A program made the translations under genes and the position numbers. 64,000 bases of DNA from Staphylococcus sp. ACRSN (GTDB lineage: Bacteria > Bacillota > Bacilli > Staphylococcales > Staphylococcaceae): the NCBI RefSeq assembly GCF_022346615.1, contig NZ_JAKRNS010000010.1, forward strand, positions 1 through 64,000, written 5' to 3'. The notes below the pieces were generated by a model. It saw nothing but the letters and a program-made list of their open reading frames with translations, ran no database searches and was not told the origin of the DNA. This document shows positions 26,633-36,381 of the stretch, one piece after another (position 1 is the stretch's first letter; each line of letters begins with the position of its first letter).

Positions 26633-29600
26633 CTATACTTTCAATAATTCTTTTAATTGTTTATTTGCATCATTTAACTGTTCAATTAATGCATTATCTA
26701 AATCGAAAGCAAGTAACGATTTAATTTGTTCGTGTATATCTTTTTCAATTTCAGTACATTGTATTTCTACTTGTGTTTGCATAGATTTAACAATATCAAA
26801 AAGTGCCTTTCTTAAATCTGCTATACCTGGATTTAAGTGTTCCATAGTTAAGTTATTGATTTTTTCTTGGATTTCACCTTGAGTTTTAGGTTGTAAGATG
26901 TTTTTCTTAGTCAATGACTTAGGTAATGACTTAACCATTTTTTCTAATTCTATTGTTAATAGTGGATCATTTATGGACGCGTCAATATGACTAAAATCAG
27001 CTTCGAAGAAAACATGTACTTGTTCCATTTTTTGTTTTAATGGTGCGATTTCATCTTGTAATTGTTCTACAAAATATTTTTTAATTCTTTCTATTAATAG
27101 TGACTGTTCTAAATACAATCTTTGATGTATTTGATCTAAGTATGTTTTAGTAGATAAACGTTTCTCAGTATTGAAATCACTATTTTTAGTCATTTGACCA
27201 TTATAAACTGATTTCACTTCATCTAGCAATTGTATTTTTAGCCTTTGGCTTAAATGATAAATTTGATCTTCTACTTCATTTGATGTTCTCTGTTCTGCTG
27301 GTTGCAATAAATTATGTGAAAGAATTTCATTATTACTGAATTGATTTAATTGCTTTTTACGCAATTCAATTTGAGATTGATTGTGTTCAAATTCTTCTAT
27401 CATATCCTCAAATGCTCGAGATATATGCTCAAGCTGACCTAACATTTGCTTTTGTAAAATACTTTTTGACTCTACTTTTGCAAAATGCTCTATACTTTGA
27501 CGTAGTTTATCAATACCTTTATCTCCAGTTTTAAGTGCTGTTCTACTAGATACTGGGAAAATATCAGATTTCATATTTACTTGCTCTAAAGCATCGCCAA
27601 CATATTCAATCACAGCATTTAAATCTTCTTCAGTCTCAGCTAAATCAGTTGCATTCACAACCATTTTAAATGCTTGATTTTCGTTTAGTTGATTCATATC
27701 TTTCATGTGTTCAATAAATCGTTTGTCATTATCTGTAAATGAATGGTTAAAATAACTTACATATATAATTAAATCAGAAGACGTTAATATCTTTTCAGTT
27801 TCATTCGTGTGTCTCTGATTATTTGAGTGTAAACCAAGTGAATCAACAATGATTTTATCCTTTAACCAATCTAACGGTAACTTTAGATGTACTGTATTAA
27901 CAAATGTTGCATATTCGTCTTCAGCACTCCATTTTTTTATTGCATCTGATTCAACTGTGTGTACTAATCCATTTTCAATTAAGTTTTGGTACATTGAATA
28001 ATGCTTTTTAATTGCTTTCACAAACGCCAATTTATTTTTTTCCATGTTGGCAGTTAATTTTTCAATATTTTGATTGATGAAATCTGAAATATTTTTAAAT
28101 GAGTAATTTTCTATTTCAAATACCTGATTTAATTCATTTAATAATTGCTCAGGTTCTTTTAAAGTAATCTGACTTTCTTTGCCATAAGACAGTTCTGTCA
28201 TTGCCGCAGTCGTTGGGTTTGGAGAACTCACTAAATATTGATCGCCTAACAATGCGTTAATCAAACTACTTTTACCAGCACTGAAGGTACCAAACACGCC
28301 TATTTTAATTGTCTTGTTGTCCAACCTTGTTAATGTGTCGGCAATATCTTTTTTCGTCTGTTCAAAAAGTGGTATATCTTTAATTGTATTTAAACCACTA
28401 ATAATTTGTTCAGTATAATCTTCAGCTGCTAACACAGTCTGCTTATGTTCTTCTTTTATTATTTTTTTAGATTGCTGATTATGGTTTGGACGATATTCGA
28501 TTTTTGTTCGGTCTATTAACTTATCTAATGAATCATCAATGTGGATATAGTAATGCATATAATTTTCTGTTTGTAGGGATTCTCTTAAATTTCTATAGTC
28601 CATAAACCTTTGATAATCGTTATAGTCATCTTCTTCCGCTATACCGATGTCATTTGCTTTAGCATGTTGGATTGCCTTTTTGAATAAAGGATTAGAAGCA
28701 GTTGCAATATATTTTTTAATTGATTTCATTAGATCATCTGAAAATGTAAGGACATACTGATTACTAATGCTTATTTGCTGTTGATATAAATCAGTAATGA
28801 GCTCTGGTTGAATTTCATAATGTTGGTTTAAAATTTCATTGTTAATTTCTGCCGAATTGATAAATCGTGTTAAAAACGACATGTCGCTACGTAAAGGTTG
28901 ACGAATTTCTTGATTAACTTTTTCTTGTAATTGATTAATTAGAGCATCAAGTCTATGTTGTTGTTCTGCACGTGTTTTATTTTTCTTATTAAAAATGCCC
29001 CCAACTTTAAAGTCTTTTATACGACTTTCTAAGTAATATCGTATAGTTTCTCTTGTATCGTGTGTCATGACATATGCATTTTCTAATATATCTTTTCGCT
29101 TTTGTTCTAAATAGTCAAATAAGCGTTCTGGGTTATTTAGTAATTTAGCTTCTTCGCTAACTTCACGATGTTGTTGGAATTTTAAATAGGCATGATCGAA
29201 ATCCGCTTCATAAATGTCTAATTTATCTAACAAGTTATTGATTTCGTACTGGATATACGATAGTTGTTCTTCTGTAATAAATTTCACGATACGTGATACA
29301 TACGAGTCAATAGATTCCCTATTGTTATCTTTTTCAACAAGATAACTAGATAAATCATTGATTTCATTATGTTCATGTTCAAATTTAGAAACATAAAATA
29401 TACGATCAAGTTCAATTTCCCATTCTTCGATAGACTTTTCTACACGATTTTTAAAAGTGTCAAATGATATTTCTGTTTCGTTGTGTTTATCGATTTGATT
29501 GATTACAAACACGACTGGAACGTTTGCTTGATTGAGACGTTTCATAAATTGGAAATTCAAAGCAGATTGTACATGGTTATAATCTACAGTATAGAACAAG

Positions 29601-30079
29601 ACATTACTTGTATACATAAATTCTTCTGTACTAGATTGATGTGTAGATACATTAGAATCAACTCCAGGTGTATCTTGCAATGTAAAGCCGTGATTAAACT
29701 TACTAGAGTTATATTTAATTTCTACGGATTCTACATCAAAATTTTCACGATTCATTTGTTTAACTTCATCATAATTAGTTAAATTTGTATATTGTTTATT
29801 ATTTAAATTAGCTATAATACCATTTTCATCTGTAACAGTGACAATAGCAGTATTACTTGTTGTAGGTACTGGTGAACTAGGTAAGATACTCTCTTCAAAT
29901 AACAAGTTTATCAATGTAGATTTACCAGCAGAAAAATGACCGACAAACGTAGCAGTATATTGTTCTAGGTAGACCTTTTTGATTACTTGGTTAATGATAT
30001 GTACTAATCGTTCATTATTTGATTTCTCAACTTCTTTCTTTAATTTATATAAAATATCTAGTTGCGTAGTGTTAGACAT
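26633..30079 (-). CDS. dynA: Double dynamin-like membrane GTPase DynA
   Basis: 1148 residues containing two dynamin-like units in tandem. Both G domains keep the P loop (GHFSAGKSTLIN at 47-58 and GTFSAGKSSLIN around 600), switch region threonines and DxxG-type motifs (DTPGVDSN; DSLGLHSN); long helical segments between and after them form the stalk. In Bacillus subtilis the homologue DynA (YpbR) tethers and fuses membranes and responds to membrane stress. The exonuclease gene follows at once. A plausible promoter (TTGTTA, 17 nt, CATATA) lies before the start. Confidence 0.93.
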   Translation of the reverse strand: MSNTTQLDILYKLKKEVEKSNNERLVHIINQVIKKVYLEQYTATFVGHFSAGKSTLINLLFEESILPSSPVPTTSNTAIVTVTDENGIIANLNNKQYTNLTNYDEVKQMNRENFDVESVEIKYNSSKFNHGFTLQDTPGVDSNVSTHQSSTEEFMYTSNVLFYTVDYNHVQSALNFQFMKRLNQANVPVVFVINQIDKHNETEISFDTFKNRVEKSIEEWEIELDRIFYVSKFEHEHNEINDLSSYLVEKDNNRESIDSYVSRIVKFITEEQLSYIQYEINNLLDKLDIYEADFDHAYLKFQQHREVSEEAKLLNNPERLFDYLEQKRKDILENAYVMTHDTRETIRYYLESRIKDFKVGGIFNKKNKTRAEQQHRLDALINQLQEKVNQEIRQPLRSDMSFLTRFINSAEINNEILNQHYEIQPELITDLYQQQISISNQYVLTFSDDLMKSIKKYIATASNPLFKKAIQHAKANDIGIAEEDDYNDYQRFMDYRNLRESLQTENYMHYYIHIDDSLDKLIDRTKIEYRPNHNQQSKKIIKEEHKQTVLAAEDYTEQIISGLNTIKDIPLFEQTKKDIADTLTRLDNKTIKIGVFGTFSAGKSSLINALLGDQYLVSSPNPTTAAMTELSYGKESQITLKEPEQLLNELNQVFEIENYSFKNISDFINQNIEKLTANMEKNKLAFVKAIKKHYSMYQNLIENGLVHTVESDAIKKWSAEDEYATFVNTVHLKLPLDWLKDKIIVDSLGLHSNNQRHTNETEKILTSSDLIIYVSYFNHSFTDNDKRFIEHMKDMNQLNENQAFKMVVNATDLAETEEDLNAVIEYVGDALEQVNMKSDIFPVSSRTALKTGDKGIDKLRQSIEHFAKVESKSILQKQMLGQLEHISRAFEDMIEEFEHNQSQIELRKKQLNQFSNNEILSHNLLQPAEQRTSNEVEDQIYHLSQRLKIQLLDEVKSVYNGQMTKNSDFNTEKRLSTKTYLDQIHQRLYLEQSLLIERIKKYFVEQLQDEIAPLKQKMEQVHVFFEADFSHIDASINDPLLTIELEKMVKSLPKSLTKKNILQPKTQGEIQEKINNLTMEHLNPGIADLRKALFDIVKSMQTQVEIQCTEIEKDIHEQIKSLLAFDLDNALIEQLNDANKQLKELLKV

Positions 30080-30100
30080 TATATTATCCCCTTTGTTACG

Positions 30101-30129
30101 TATATGTAATTAATCTTATTGTATAACAA
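30101..30129 (-). promoter_or_regulatory. Predicted dynA promoter
   Basis: On the minus strand TTGTTA (30129-30124) and CATATA (30106-30101) are separated by 17 bases, about 20 bp before the start codon. Confidence 0.35.
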
Positions 30130-30267
30130 AAAAGCAATAGTCAAAAGTAAGTTAACTAAATTATATTTTTATAAATTCAAAGCTTCGTTAAAGTGGAAGC
30201 TTCAACTTAAATGATATATTTCATAAAAGCATTACTTGTCTGATTTAACTCGGCTTTATACATAAAT

Positions 30268-30296
30268 AAAACCATCCAATTTATAGGATGGTTTTT
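30268..30296 (-). terminator. Terminator after the NAD(P)-binding gene
   Basis: AAAACCATCC and GGATGGTTTT with an 8-nt loop and U-rich ends on both strands, about 40 nt past the stop at 30338. Confidence 0.8.
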
Positions 30297-30337
30297 AATT
30301 GCACCTTTAACTGTTGTATTTAGTAAAAGAAAACGAA

Positions 30338-30970
30338 TTATATGCTTGGTATTTGATTCTCAGTATTTGGTTTGTTGATACCTATATTCTCTCTTAAGTA
30401 GAGTTGAGGGTTTTTAGCTATGTTTACTGCAACTGCAGCAACACTCTTTCTTGATACTTCAGTTCCTTTGAAAGGTTCTTCACGTGTTGAAATTTCATAA
30501 TCGATTTCATTTTTCTCAGTTAACCAAGCAGGTCTGAAGATTGTATAATCCAAATCAGAAGCCTCGATAATATCTGCAGCTTTTCTATAAATATTTAGTT
30601 GATCGCCTATCTGTGATTTTATCCATTCACCAAATTCTCCTGGTATCTCATCATATATACCCAAGGCTGTTACAAAAATAAGGCGTTTAACCGATTTATC
30701 TTCCATTGCTTTAACAATTGTTTCTGCTTCTTTATCTAATTCACCAGATAAACTAGCCAATACAATATCGACGTCATCCATTGCTCGACTTACATCGTCT
30801 AGATTTGTAGCGTCTCCTTCTCTTACCCTTATGCGATCAGAAGCATAATCAGGTAATCTGTTTGCATCTCTTAAAAATAAACGTAAGGTATATGATGTGT
30901 TTTCTAAAAAGGAATTAATTGCTGCTTTAGAAACTGCACCATTAGCACCTAATATTAATACTCTTGTCAT
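30338..30970 (-). CDS. NAD(P)H-binding (atypical SDR / NmrA-like) protein
   Basis: 210 residues. The N-terminal Rossmann motif is GANGAVSKAA rather than the classical glycine pattern; later segments (FVTALGIYDE; YRKAADIIEASDLDYTIFRPAWLTE) fit the SDR5/NmrA-like group that binds dinucleotides and acts as oxidoreductase or redox sensor. Substrate unknown. I do not recall it at this position in S. aureus, so it may be an accessory gene; its base composition is like that of its neighbours. Confidence 0.78.
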   Translation of the reverse strand: MTRVLILGANGAVSKAAINSFLENTSYTLRLFLRDANRLPDYASDRIRVREGDATNLDDVSRAMDDVDIVLASLSGELDKEAETIVKAMEDKSVKRLIFVTALGIYDEIPGEFGEWIKSQIGDQLNIYRKAADIIEASDLDYTIFRPAWLTEKNEIDYEISTREEPFKGTEVSRKSVAAVAVNIAKNPQLYLRENIGINKPNTENQIPSI

Positions 30971-31277
30971 TTAATCACTCCTATAAATCATTATTCATTA
31001 ATATATAGATGTATTATTCAATTTAAGTATGAATAACTATTAACGTTAAATTTAAACGTTTCCTCGCTTATGCTCACAATACTACAGTTAACCTGTTTAT
31101 ACTAACAATAAACTCAAATTTTACTTAATCATAATATGAATTTAAGAAAATCTTTATAATATAGATTATTATTGCACGAATTGTTAAAAGAACTAAAAAA
31201 TCTCTAGTGAAGTTTCACAATACATTGTCGACATGTATATAAAAACATACTAGAGATTTGAGGATTTTATATCCTGT
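30971..31277. other. 307-bp gap between the NAD(P)-binding gene and rarD
   Basis: Holds the promoter region of the NAD(P)-binding gene and the rarD terminator. Two AACGTT palindromes (31042-31047 and 31055-31060) separated by AAATTTA form a compact symmetrical element about 70 bp before the leftward gene, a possible operator. No small gene with a ribosome site was seen. Confidence 0.5.
31198..31259 (-). terminator. Terminator of rarD
   Basis: Eleven-bp stem AAATCTCTAGT with ACTAGAGATTT and an inner ATACAT/ATGTAT pairing, preceded on the plus strand by A6 that gives a T run to leftward transcripts. Confidence 0.7.
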
Positions 31278-32183
31278 TTAAGTTATAGCTGGATTTTTAT
31301 CTTTTTTTATTTTGAAGTATTGTGAAACACTATACACAATAATGCCTATCCAGATGAAAATAAATGTTACAAGTTGATCTAGGTTAAAAGGTTCTTTAAA
31401 TAAGAATACACCTAATACAAACATAATCGTAGGACCAATATACTGTATGAAACCTGTTAAAGAAAGTGGAATTCTTCTTGCACCAGCTGAAAACAGTATT
31501 AGAGGGACTGCTGTTACTATACCTGATAATAATAACCAAAATGACGATGCATTATAACCGAAAGTTAAATTGCCTTGATGCCAGATATACCAAATATATA
31601 TTAATCCAGCAGGTGCAGTTACAATACATTCAATTGTTATACTACTAATTGCATCAATAGGAACAACCTTTTTAATTAAACCATAAATACCGAATGAACC
31701 AGCTAATAGTAAAGATATGCCTGGGAAGACGCCCATTTTAATTGTCATATATAAGACGCCTATAACGGCTAATGCGATTGCGACCCATTCCGCTTTATTG
31801 AAACGTTCTTTTAAAAAGATTAATGACAGCAATATACTAACCAATGGATTAATGTAATAACCTAAACTAGATTGTAATACATGTCCATTGGTAACCGCCC
31901 AAATAAATGTTCCCCAGTTAATAGTAATCACGTAACCGGCAGCAATAATTGCAATTAGTTGTATTGGTTGTGCAAATAGTTGACGTACATCACGTATAAA
32001 TGGTCCTGTTTTATTGGCTATAATAACAACGAGAACCATAAATACCATAGAAAAGATAATTCTGAAAGCTAATATCTCAAATGCACCAATGTCATGAATG
32101 AGTTCCCAATATATTGGGAGTATCCCCCATAAGATATAAGCACCAAAAGCAAATATGATACCCTTTTTAAATTCATTATTCAA
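31278..32183 (-). CDS. rarD: EamA-family transporter RarD
   Basis: 301 residues, ten predicted membrane helices, two EamA repeats. The opening (GAYILWGILPIYWELI) and GTFIWAVTNGHVLQSSLGYYINPL are hallmarks of RarD. The transported compound is not known; the name comes from a chloramphenicol-sensitivity phenotype of a relative. It follows the rRNA methyltransferase gene by 74 nt. Confidence 0.88.
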   Translation of the reverse strand: MNNEFKKGIIFAFGAYILWGILPIYWELIHDIGAFEILAFRIIFSMVFMVLVVIIANKTGPFIRDVRQLFAQPIQLIAIIAAGYVITINWGTFIWAVTNGHVLQSSLGYYINPLVSILLSLIFLKERFNKAEWVAIALAVIGVLYMTIKMGVFPGISLLLAGSFGIYGLIKKVVPIDAISSITIECIVTAPAGLIYIWYIWHQGNLTFGYNASSFWLLLSGIVTAVPLILFSAGARRIPLSLTGFIQYIGPTIMFVLGVFLFKEPFNLDQLVTFIFIWIGIIVYSVSQYFKIKKDKNPAIT

Positions 32184-32257
32184 TTCGTGTACCTCCTTTG
32201 ACTTATTTTAAAAATATTAGACATTTTATATAGAGAGGTAAACACTTTATTTATACT

Positions 32258-33379
32258 TTATCGTTTGCCCCAGTATTGATAATAAGTACATTCAATATAA
32301 CCATTGAACAGTTTTCTTCGTTTTGTTGCTTTTTTATTTGTTAAATGTTCAAATTCTGTATTACTAGTTAGTACATATGCTGATAATTTCTCATGTTCGC
32401 TTAACAACTTTCCGATATAGCGATACATTTCTTCAACTTCATCACGATCACCGATTCGTTCTCCATATGGTGGATTCCCTATTAATGCTATAGGTTCTTC
32501 AGTATCAATCGTTAAATTATTCACGTCTTTCACACTAAATTTAATAATATCAGACAAACCTACTTCTTCAGCATTACGTTTTGCAATTTCAATCATTTCA
32601 GGGTCAATATCAGAAGCGTAAATCTCAATTTCTCTATCATAGTTTGCTTGTTGGTCTGCCTCATCACGCATTTCGTTAAATAAATTATCAGGCATGATAT
32701 CCCATGTTTCAGAAACAAAGTCCCTATTGAACCCAGGAGCGATATTTTGAGCAATTAAACTTGCTTCAATCGCAATCGTACCTGAACCGCAGAAAGGATC
32801 AATTAATGGTGTTTCACCAGTCCAGTTAGCCAAGCGAATTAAGCTCGCTGCTAGTGTTTCTTTGATTGGTGCTTCACCTTGTGCTAAACGATAACCACGT
32901 TTATTTAAACCAGAGCCAGACGTATCAATTGTAAGTAATGCTTCGTCTTTCAAGATAGCAACTTCCACAGGATATTTTGCACCTGTTTCACTTAACCAAC
33001 CTCTTTCTTGATATGCTCGTTTTAGTCGTTCAACGATTGCTTTTTTAACGATTGCTTGACAATCAGGTACACTATATAGTGTTGATTTCACACTTCTACC
33101 TTGAACTGGGAAATTACCATTTTGTGCAATAATTGCTTCCCATGGCAATGCTTTTGTTTTTTCAAATAATTCATCAAATGATGTTGCTTTAAACTGACCT
33201 ACTACAATTTTAATTCTGTCAGCAGTTCTTAACCACAAATTACATTTAACGATTGCAGTTTCGTCACCTTCAAAATATATTCTGCCATTTTCAACAGTTG
33301 TTTCATATCCAAGTTCTTGGATTTCCTTAGCTACAACTGCTTCTAATCCCATCGGACATACGGCTAATAATTGATACAT
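32258..33379 (-). CDS. THUMP-domain 23S rRNA guanine-N2 methyltransferase (YpsC/RlmL-type)
   Basis: 373 residues from the ATG at 33379 (AAGGAG upstream; the longer frame to 33451 has none). N-terminal THUMP RNA-binding domain, then a Rossmann methyltransferase with DPFCGSGTIAIEA for S-adenosylmethionine and the catalytic NPPYGERIG. It corresponds to the N-terminal half of E. coli RlmKL and to B. subtilis YpsC; the exact base is inferred from these. Confidence 0.9.
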   Translation of the reverse strand: MYQLLAVCPMGLEAVVAKEIQELGYETTVENGRIYFEGDETAIVKCNLWLRTADRIKIVVGQFKATSFDELFEKTKALPWEAIIAQNGNFPVQGRSVKSTLYSVPDCQAIVKKAIVERLKRAYQERGWLSETGAKYPVEVAILKDEALLTIDTSGSGLNKRGYRLAQGEAPIKETLAASLIRLANWTGETPLIDPFCGSGTIAIEASLIAQNIAPGFNRDFVSETWDIMPDNLFNEMRDEADQQANYDREIEIYASDIDPEMIEIAKRNAEEVGLSDIIKFSVKDVNNLTIDTEEPIALIGNPPYGERIGDRDEVEEMYRYIGKLLSEHEKLSAYVLTSNTEFEHLTNKKATKRRKLFNGYIECTYYQYWGKR

Positions 33380-33507
33380 AGTTTGTCTCCTTCGCTTATT
33401 ATGATTATGTATGTATTTTATCAAAAGTTTATTTAAATAGATATGCTGCAAGTTTATGAACTTTGTAAATATCTATACTTAAAATAGAACATTATACTTT
33501 AGGCAAT

Positions 33508-33536
33508 TAAAAAAGCTCTCCGATTTGGGAGAGCTT
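33508..33536 (-). terminator. Terminator of rnpB
   Basis: AAGCTCTCC (33513-33521) pairs with GGAGAGCTT (33528-33536), followed on the minus strand by TTTTAATT directly after the RNase P RNA. Confidence 0.85.
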
Positions 33537-33539
33537 GGG

Positions 33540-33940
33540 TCTAGTGATGATATTTCTATAAGCCATGTTTTGTACCTTTGTACTGCTAACGTGTACTAGT
33601 TACACTCGTACGCAGGTGGTAACCATCTGTCTACATAACTTTTAAATAAAGTTATGCCTTAATTATACGTTGAATTCCGCTAAAAAAGTGCTCCTACCTA
33701 ATTTGGATTGCTCACTCGAGGGGTTTACCGCGTTCCACCTTTTATATTTCTATAAAAGCTACGTCACTGTGGCACTTTCAAACTATTTTAACCATATCGA
33801 ATAGACTTAGGCTATTTCGTTGCCGTCAAATTAATGCCTTGACTTATTGTTTCGTCAAGCACGAACACTACAGTCATCTCAGACTGTGTGAGCATGGACT
33901 TTCCTCTATATCGCTATAGCGATTACCCGAAACACCATCT
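33540..33940 (-). ncRNA. rnpB: RNase P RNA, Bacillus type (class B)
   Basis: About 400 nt, the ribozyme part of RNase P that trims the 5' leader of tRNA precursors. Recognised from universal segments on the minus strand: GAGGAAAGTCCATGCTC near the 5' end, TTTGACGGCAACGAAATAG, AAGTGCCACAGTGACG, GTGGAACGCGGTAAACCCC and the 3' AACATGGCTTATAGAAAT. Promoter, expected length and terminator agree. It lies between gpsB and the rRNA methyltransferase, as in S. aureus. Ends are accurate to a few bases. Confidence 0.96.
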
Positions 33941-33945
33941 TTAAG

Positions 33946-33974
33946 AGTATATCATTATTTATCTTTCGAAACAA
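33946..33974 (-). promoter_or_regulatory. rnpB promoter
   Basis: On the minus strand TTGTTT (33974-33969) and TATACT (33951-33946) are 17 bases apart, placing the start at about 33940, the RNase P 5' end. Confidence 0.75.
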
Positions 33975-34101
33975 ACAAAAATAAAATATACGCCTAAATA
34001 ATTTGATTTTATGTGTGAATCAACTGATTTTCTGAAAATATCATATATTGCATTCACTTTATTTTCGATTATATATGTATGTAATTATGCGATTTGGTTG
34101 C

Positions 34102-34147
34102 AAAAAAGACAATTTCTATAATTATCGCAATAGAAATTGTCTTTTTT
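34102..34147 (-). terminator. Terminator of gpsB
   Basis: Perfect 18-bp stem AAAAAAGACAATTTCTAT with its complement, 10-nt loop, U-rich ends; 87 nt past the gpsB stop. The remaining DNA down to rnpB is A/T-rich promoter DNA without a gene. Confidence 0.85.
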
Positions 34148-34233
34148 AGATAATAGTATTTTTGTCCAAGTTACTTTTATGTAGGTAATACAATATTCAC
34201 CTTCATGTGCAATGAGTATAAAGACAGTGTGTA

Positions 34234-34587
34234 TTATTTACCGAATACAGCTTTTTCTAAGTTAGATATTCTTTTTAAAATATCTACGTTATTGCCGCTA
34301 TTATTTGTGCTTTTAGTAGCACCATTGTTTGAAGAAAAGTTCTTATTTTCTTGTGGTCTCGATGTTGCTACACGTAATCTCAACTCTTCAAGTTCTTTTT
34401 TTAGTTTATTATTTTCTTCAGAAAGTTTTACGACTTCATTATCTAAGTCTGCCATTTTTTGATAATCTGCTATGATATCGTCCAAGAAGGCATCTACTTC
34501 TTCTCTTCTATATCCACGCGTCATAGTTTTTTCAAAATCTTTTTCATAAATATCTTTTGCTGATAATTTTAATGAAACATCTGACAT
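34234..34587 (-). CDS. gpsB: Cell division protein GpsB
   Basis: 117 residues from the ATG at 34587 (GAGGTGG upstream). N-terminal DivIVA-like membrane-binding domain ([28 protein letters not shown]), a coiled coil (about 45-75), a low-complexity Asn/Ser/Thr linker and a short C-terminal helix that makes the hexamer. GpsB guides cell-wall synthesis at the division site with FtsZ, EzrA and penicillin-binding proteins. Confidence 0.95.
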   Translation of the reverse strand: MSDVSLKLSAKDIYEKDFEKTMTRGYRREEVDAFLDDIIADYQKMADLDNEVVKLSEENNKLKKELEELRLRVATSRPQENKNFSSNNGATKSTNNSGNNVDILKRISNLEKAVFGK

Positions 34588-34598
34588 TATTTTCCACC

Positions 34599-35165
34599 TC
34601 ATTCAAAACTTTGTTCTTGAGACCACTGTATATCGTTGATGAATTCAGTTAATTCATCGAACGTAACAATGTCACAAGTATAGTTTGTTTTTTCCATAAA
34701 ATCAACTAACATCTGCTTAAAGAATTTTGGGCTTGCTTCTTGTTCCTCATCATATATTAACAGGGTGAGATCAGTATGATCTAACATGAACTGATCTGTT
34801 TGCTTAAATTGATGCGGACCTTCATATGTGGAATGAAAAACACTATCAACAAAATCAGATTGTTGCAGAATATTTTTGTATTTCAATTGGTTTTGTTCAT
34901 TCCATCTATCACTATGCCCATAAAAAGGAGTTATGATACCAAGTTTTAACTCCGGGAATGTAGTTTTTAATTCAAGTACTACCTCAGCTGTCCATAATTC
35001 TATACCCATCTGTCCTTGTATTAATACCCACTCTAATCCTTCTTCAATCAACTGAATTAATTTATGTTCAATAAACTTCTTTAAATAATTGATTTCAGGC
35101 GCATCGTCTTTAAAAATATTGAGTTCAAAAGACTTGTAGCCAGTAACATATACTGTTTTAATCAT
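34599..35165 (-). CDS. ypsA: YpsA (SLOG/UPF0398) family protein
   Basis: 188 residues from the ATG at 35165, which overlaps the upstream gene by 8 nt, so translation is coupled. The Rossmann-like SLOG fold is suggested by [22 protein letters not shown] and [15 protein letters not shown]. In B. subtilis and S. aureus YpsA affects cell division, fitting its place before gpsB. The ligand is unproven; a nucleotide-like molecule is suspected for the fold. Confidence 0.88.
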   Translation of the reverse strand: MIKTVYVTGYKSFELNIFKDDAPEINYLKKFIEHKLIQLIEEGLEWVLIQGQMGIELWTAEVVLELKTTFPELKLGIITPFYGHSDRWNEQNQLKYKNILQQSDFVDSVFHSTYEGPHQFKQTDQFMLDHTDLTLLIYDEEQEASPKFFKQMLVDFMEKTNYTCDIVTFDELTEFINDIQWSQEQSFE

Positions 35166-35499
35166 AAGCATTGCTCATTTCTTGAATGTAGGCTAAATCA
35201 TATTGCACTGCTTTGATTTTTTCTGTAAATAATTTTCTGCTCGTCCTTTTGAAATGACATTCAACGGATAAAGCTTCGACATTTGAAATAAGCAAATCAA
35301 ACTTCCGCTTATTCATATATTGTAGTTTAAGTATTTGAGATTCATATGTTTTCAGTTCAGATAATAATTTATCAATATTTTTAGTGAAAGGCATTACTTC
35401 TGAATAGAAATCATAATCTGACTCATTTTTCTTAACTAACTCGTATTTGTCGTGCATGCATTGCACTTTATTTAAAAGTTGAGTAATTAATTGTTGCAT
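35158..35499 (-). CDS. DUF1798 (YppE-like) protein
   Basis: 113 residues, mostly helical, no membrane segment and no catalytic motif. Length and position before ypsA match the DUF1798 protein conserved in Bacillales. Preceded by GAGG. It is divergent from recU. Function unknown. Confidence 0.75.
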   Translation of the reverse strand: MQQLITQLLNKVQCMHDKYELVKKNESDYDFYSEVMPFTKNIDKLLSELKTYESQILKLQYMNKRKFDLLISNVEALSVECHFKRTSRKLFTEKIKAVQYDLAYIQEMSNAYD

Positions 35500-35754
35500 G
35501 AGGTTTCCTCCTACAAATCAAATTTACCATAAATGCTGCTATGCGTCATTTTTTAAGTAGTATGATGACTGAATTATAAAATCAAAGACATTTAGATGAG
35601 TTATTGTTTATTTAATAGAAGCACGTTAAAATATAGTTGATGTATTTTTGGTATTTAAAATTACATCTTTTCTTATAGTATAGTTTGGAAAAATAAGTCA
35701 AAGTCAGTTATAATGAAAAAGGTTTTTCATAACCAAACTAGAGTGGTGAAAAAA

Positions 35755-36381
35755 ATGAATTATCCAAATGGAAAGCCATTTAATAGAAATAAGCCTCAAG
35801 TCGGACGCGCTTTTTCAAACAAATCAAGTAATATAGACTATGGTGGCAGAGGTATGTCTTTGGAAAAGGATATAGAACTGTCGAACAGTTATTATTTAAA
35901 TCATGGCATGGCTGTCATACATAAAAAGCCTACCCCCATTCAAATAGTAAATGTTCAATATCCCATGAGAAGTAAAGCCGTAATAAATGAAGCTTATTTC
36001 AGGACACCTTCAACCACAGATTATAATGGCATTTATAAAGGTCATTATCTAGACTTTGAAGCAAAAGAAACAAAAAATAAAACATCATTCCCGTTAAATA
36101 ATATGCATGAGCATCAAGTTGTACATATGGATGCATGTTATAAGCAAAATGGAATTGTTTTTTTATTAATTCGTTTTAAAACGCTTGATGAAGTTTATTT
36201 ACTTTCTTATGTTAAATTCAAATTTTTTTGGGAAAGACATATGAATGAAGTGAAAAAATCTATAACGGTTGAAGAAATAAGAAAAAATGGTTACTATATT
36301 CCTTATCAGTATCAACCACGATTGAATTACATCAAGGCAGTTGATAAGTTGATATTAGATGAAAGTGAGGACCGCGTATGA
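35755..36381 (+). CDS. recU: Holliday junction resolvase RecU
   Basis: 208 residues from the ATG at 35755; an upstream in-frame ATG at 35713 lacks a ribosome site. Conserved [37 protein letters not shown] and EHQVVHM segments carry the metal-binding Asp/Glu/Lys of the nuclease. It resolves recombination junctions and assists chromosome segregation. Its last codons overlap pbp2 by 4 nt. Confidence 0.95.
   Translation: MNYPNGKPFNRNKPQVGRAFSNKSSNIDYGGRGMSLEKDIELSNSYYLNHGMAVIHKKPTPIQIVNVQYPMRSKAVINEAYFRTPSTTDYNGIYKGHYLDFEAKETKNKTSFPLNNMHEHQVVHMDACYKQNGIVFLLIRFKTLDEVYLLSYVKFKFFWERHMNEVKKSITVEEIRKNGYYIPYQYQPRLNYIKAVDKLILDESEDRV

Noticed and set aside
33540..33940. Considering the 400-nt structured region as a tmRNA or 6S RNA
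   Set aside because: The universal RNase P segments and the gpsB neighbour identify it as rnpB; no tag peptide frame or 6S-like bubble is present.
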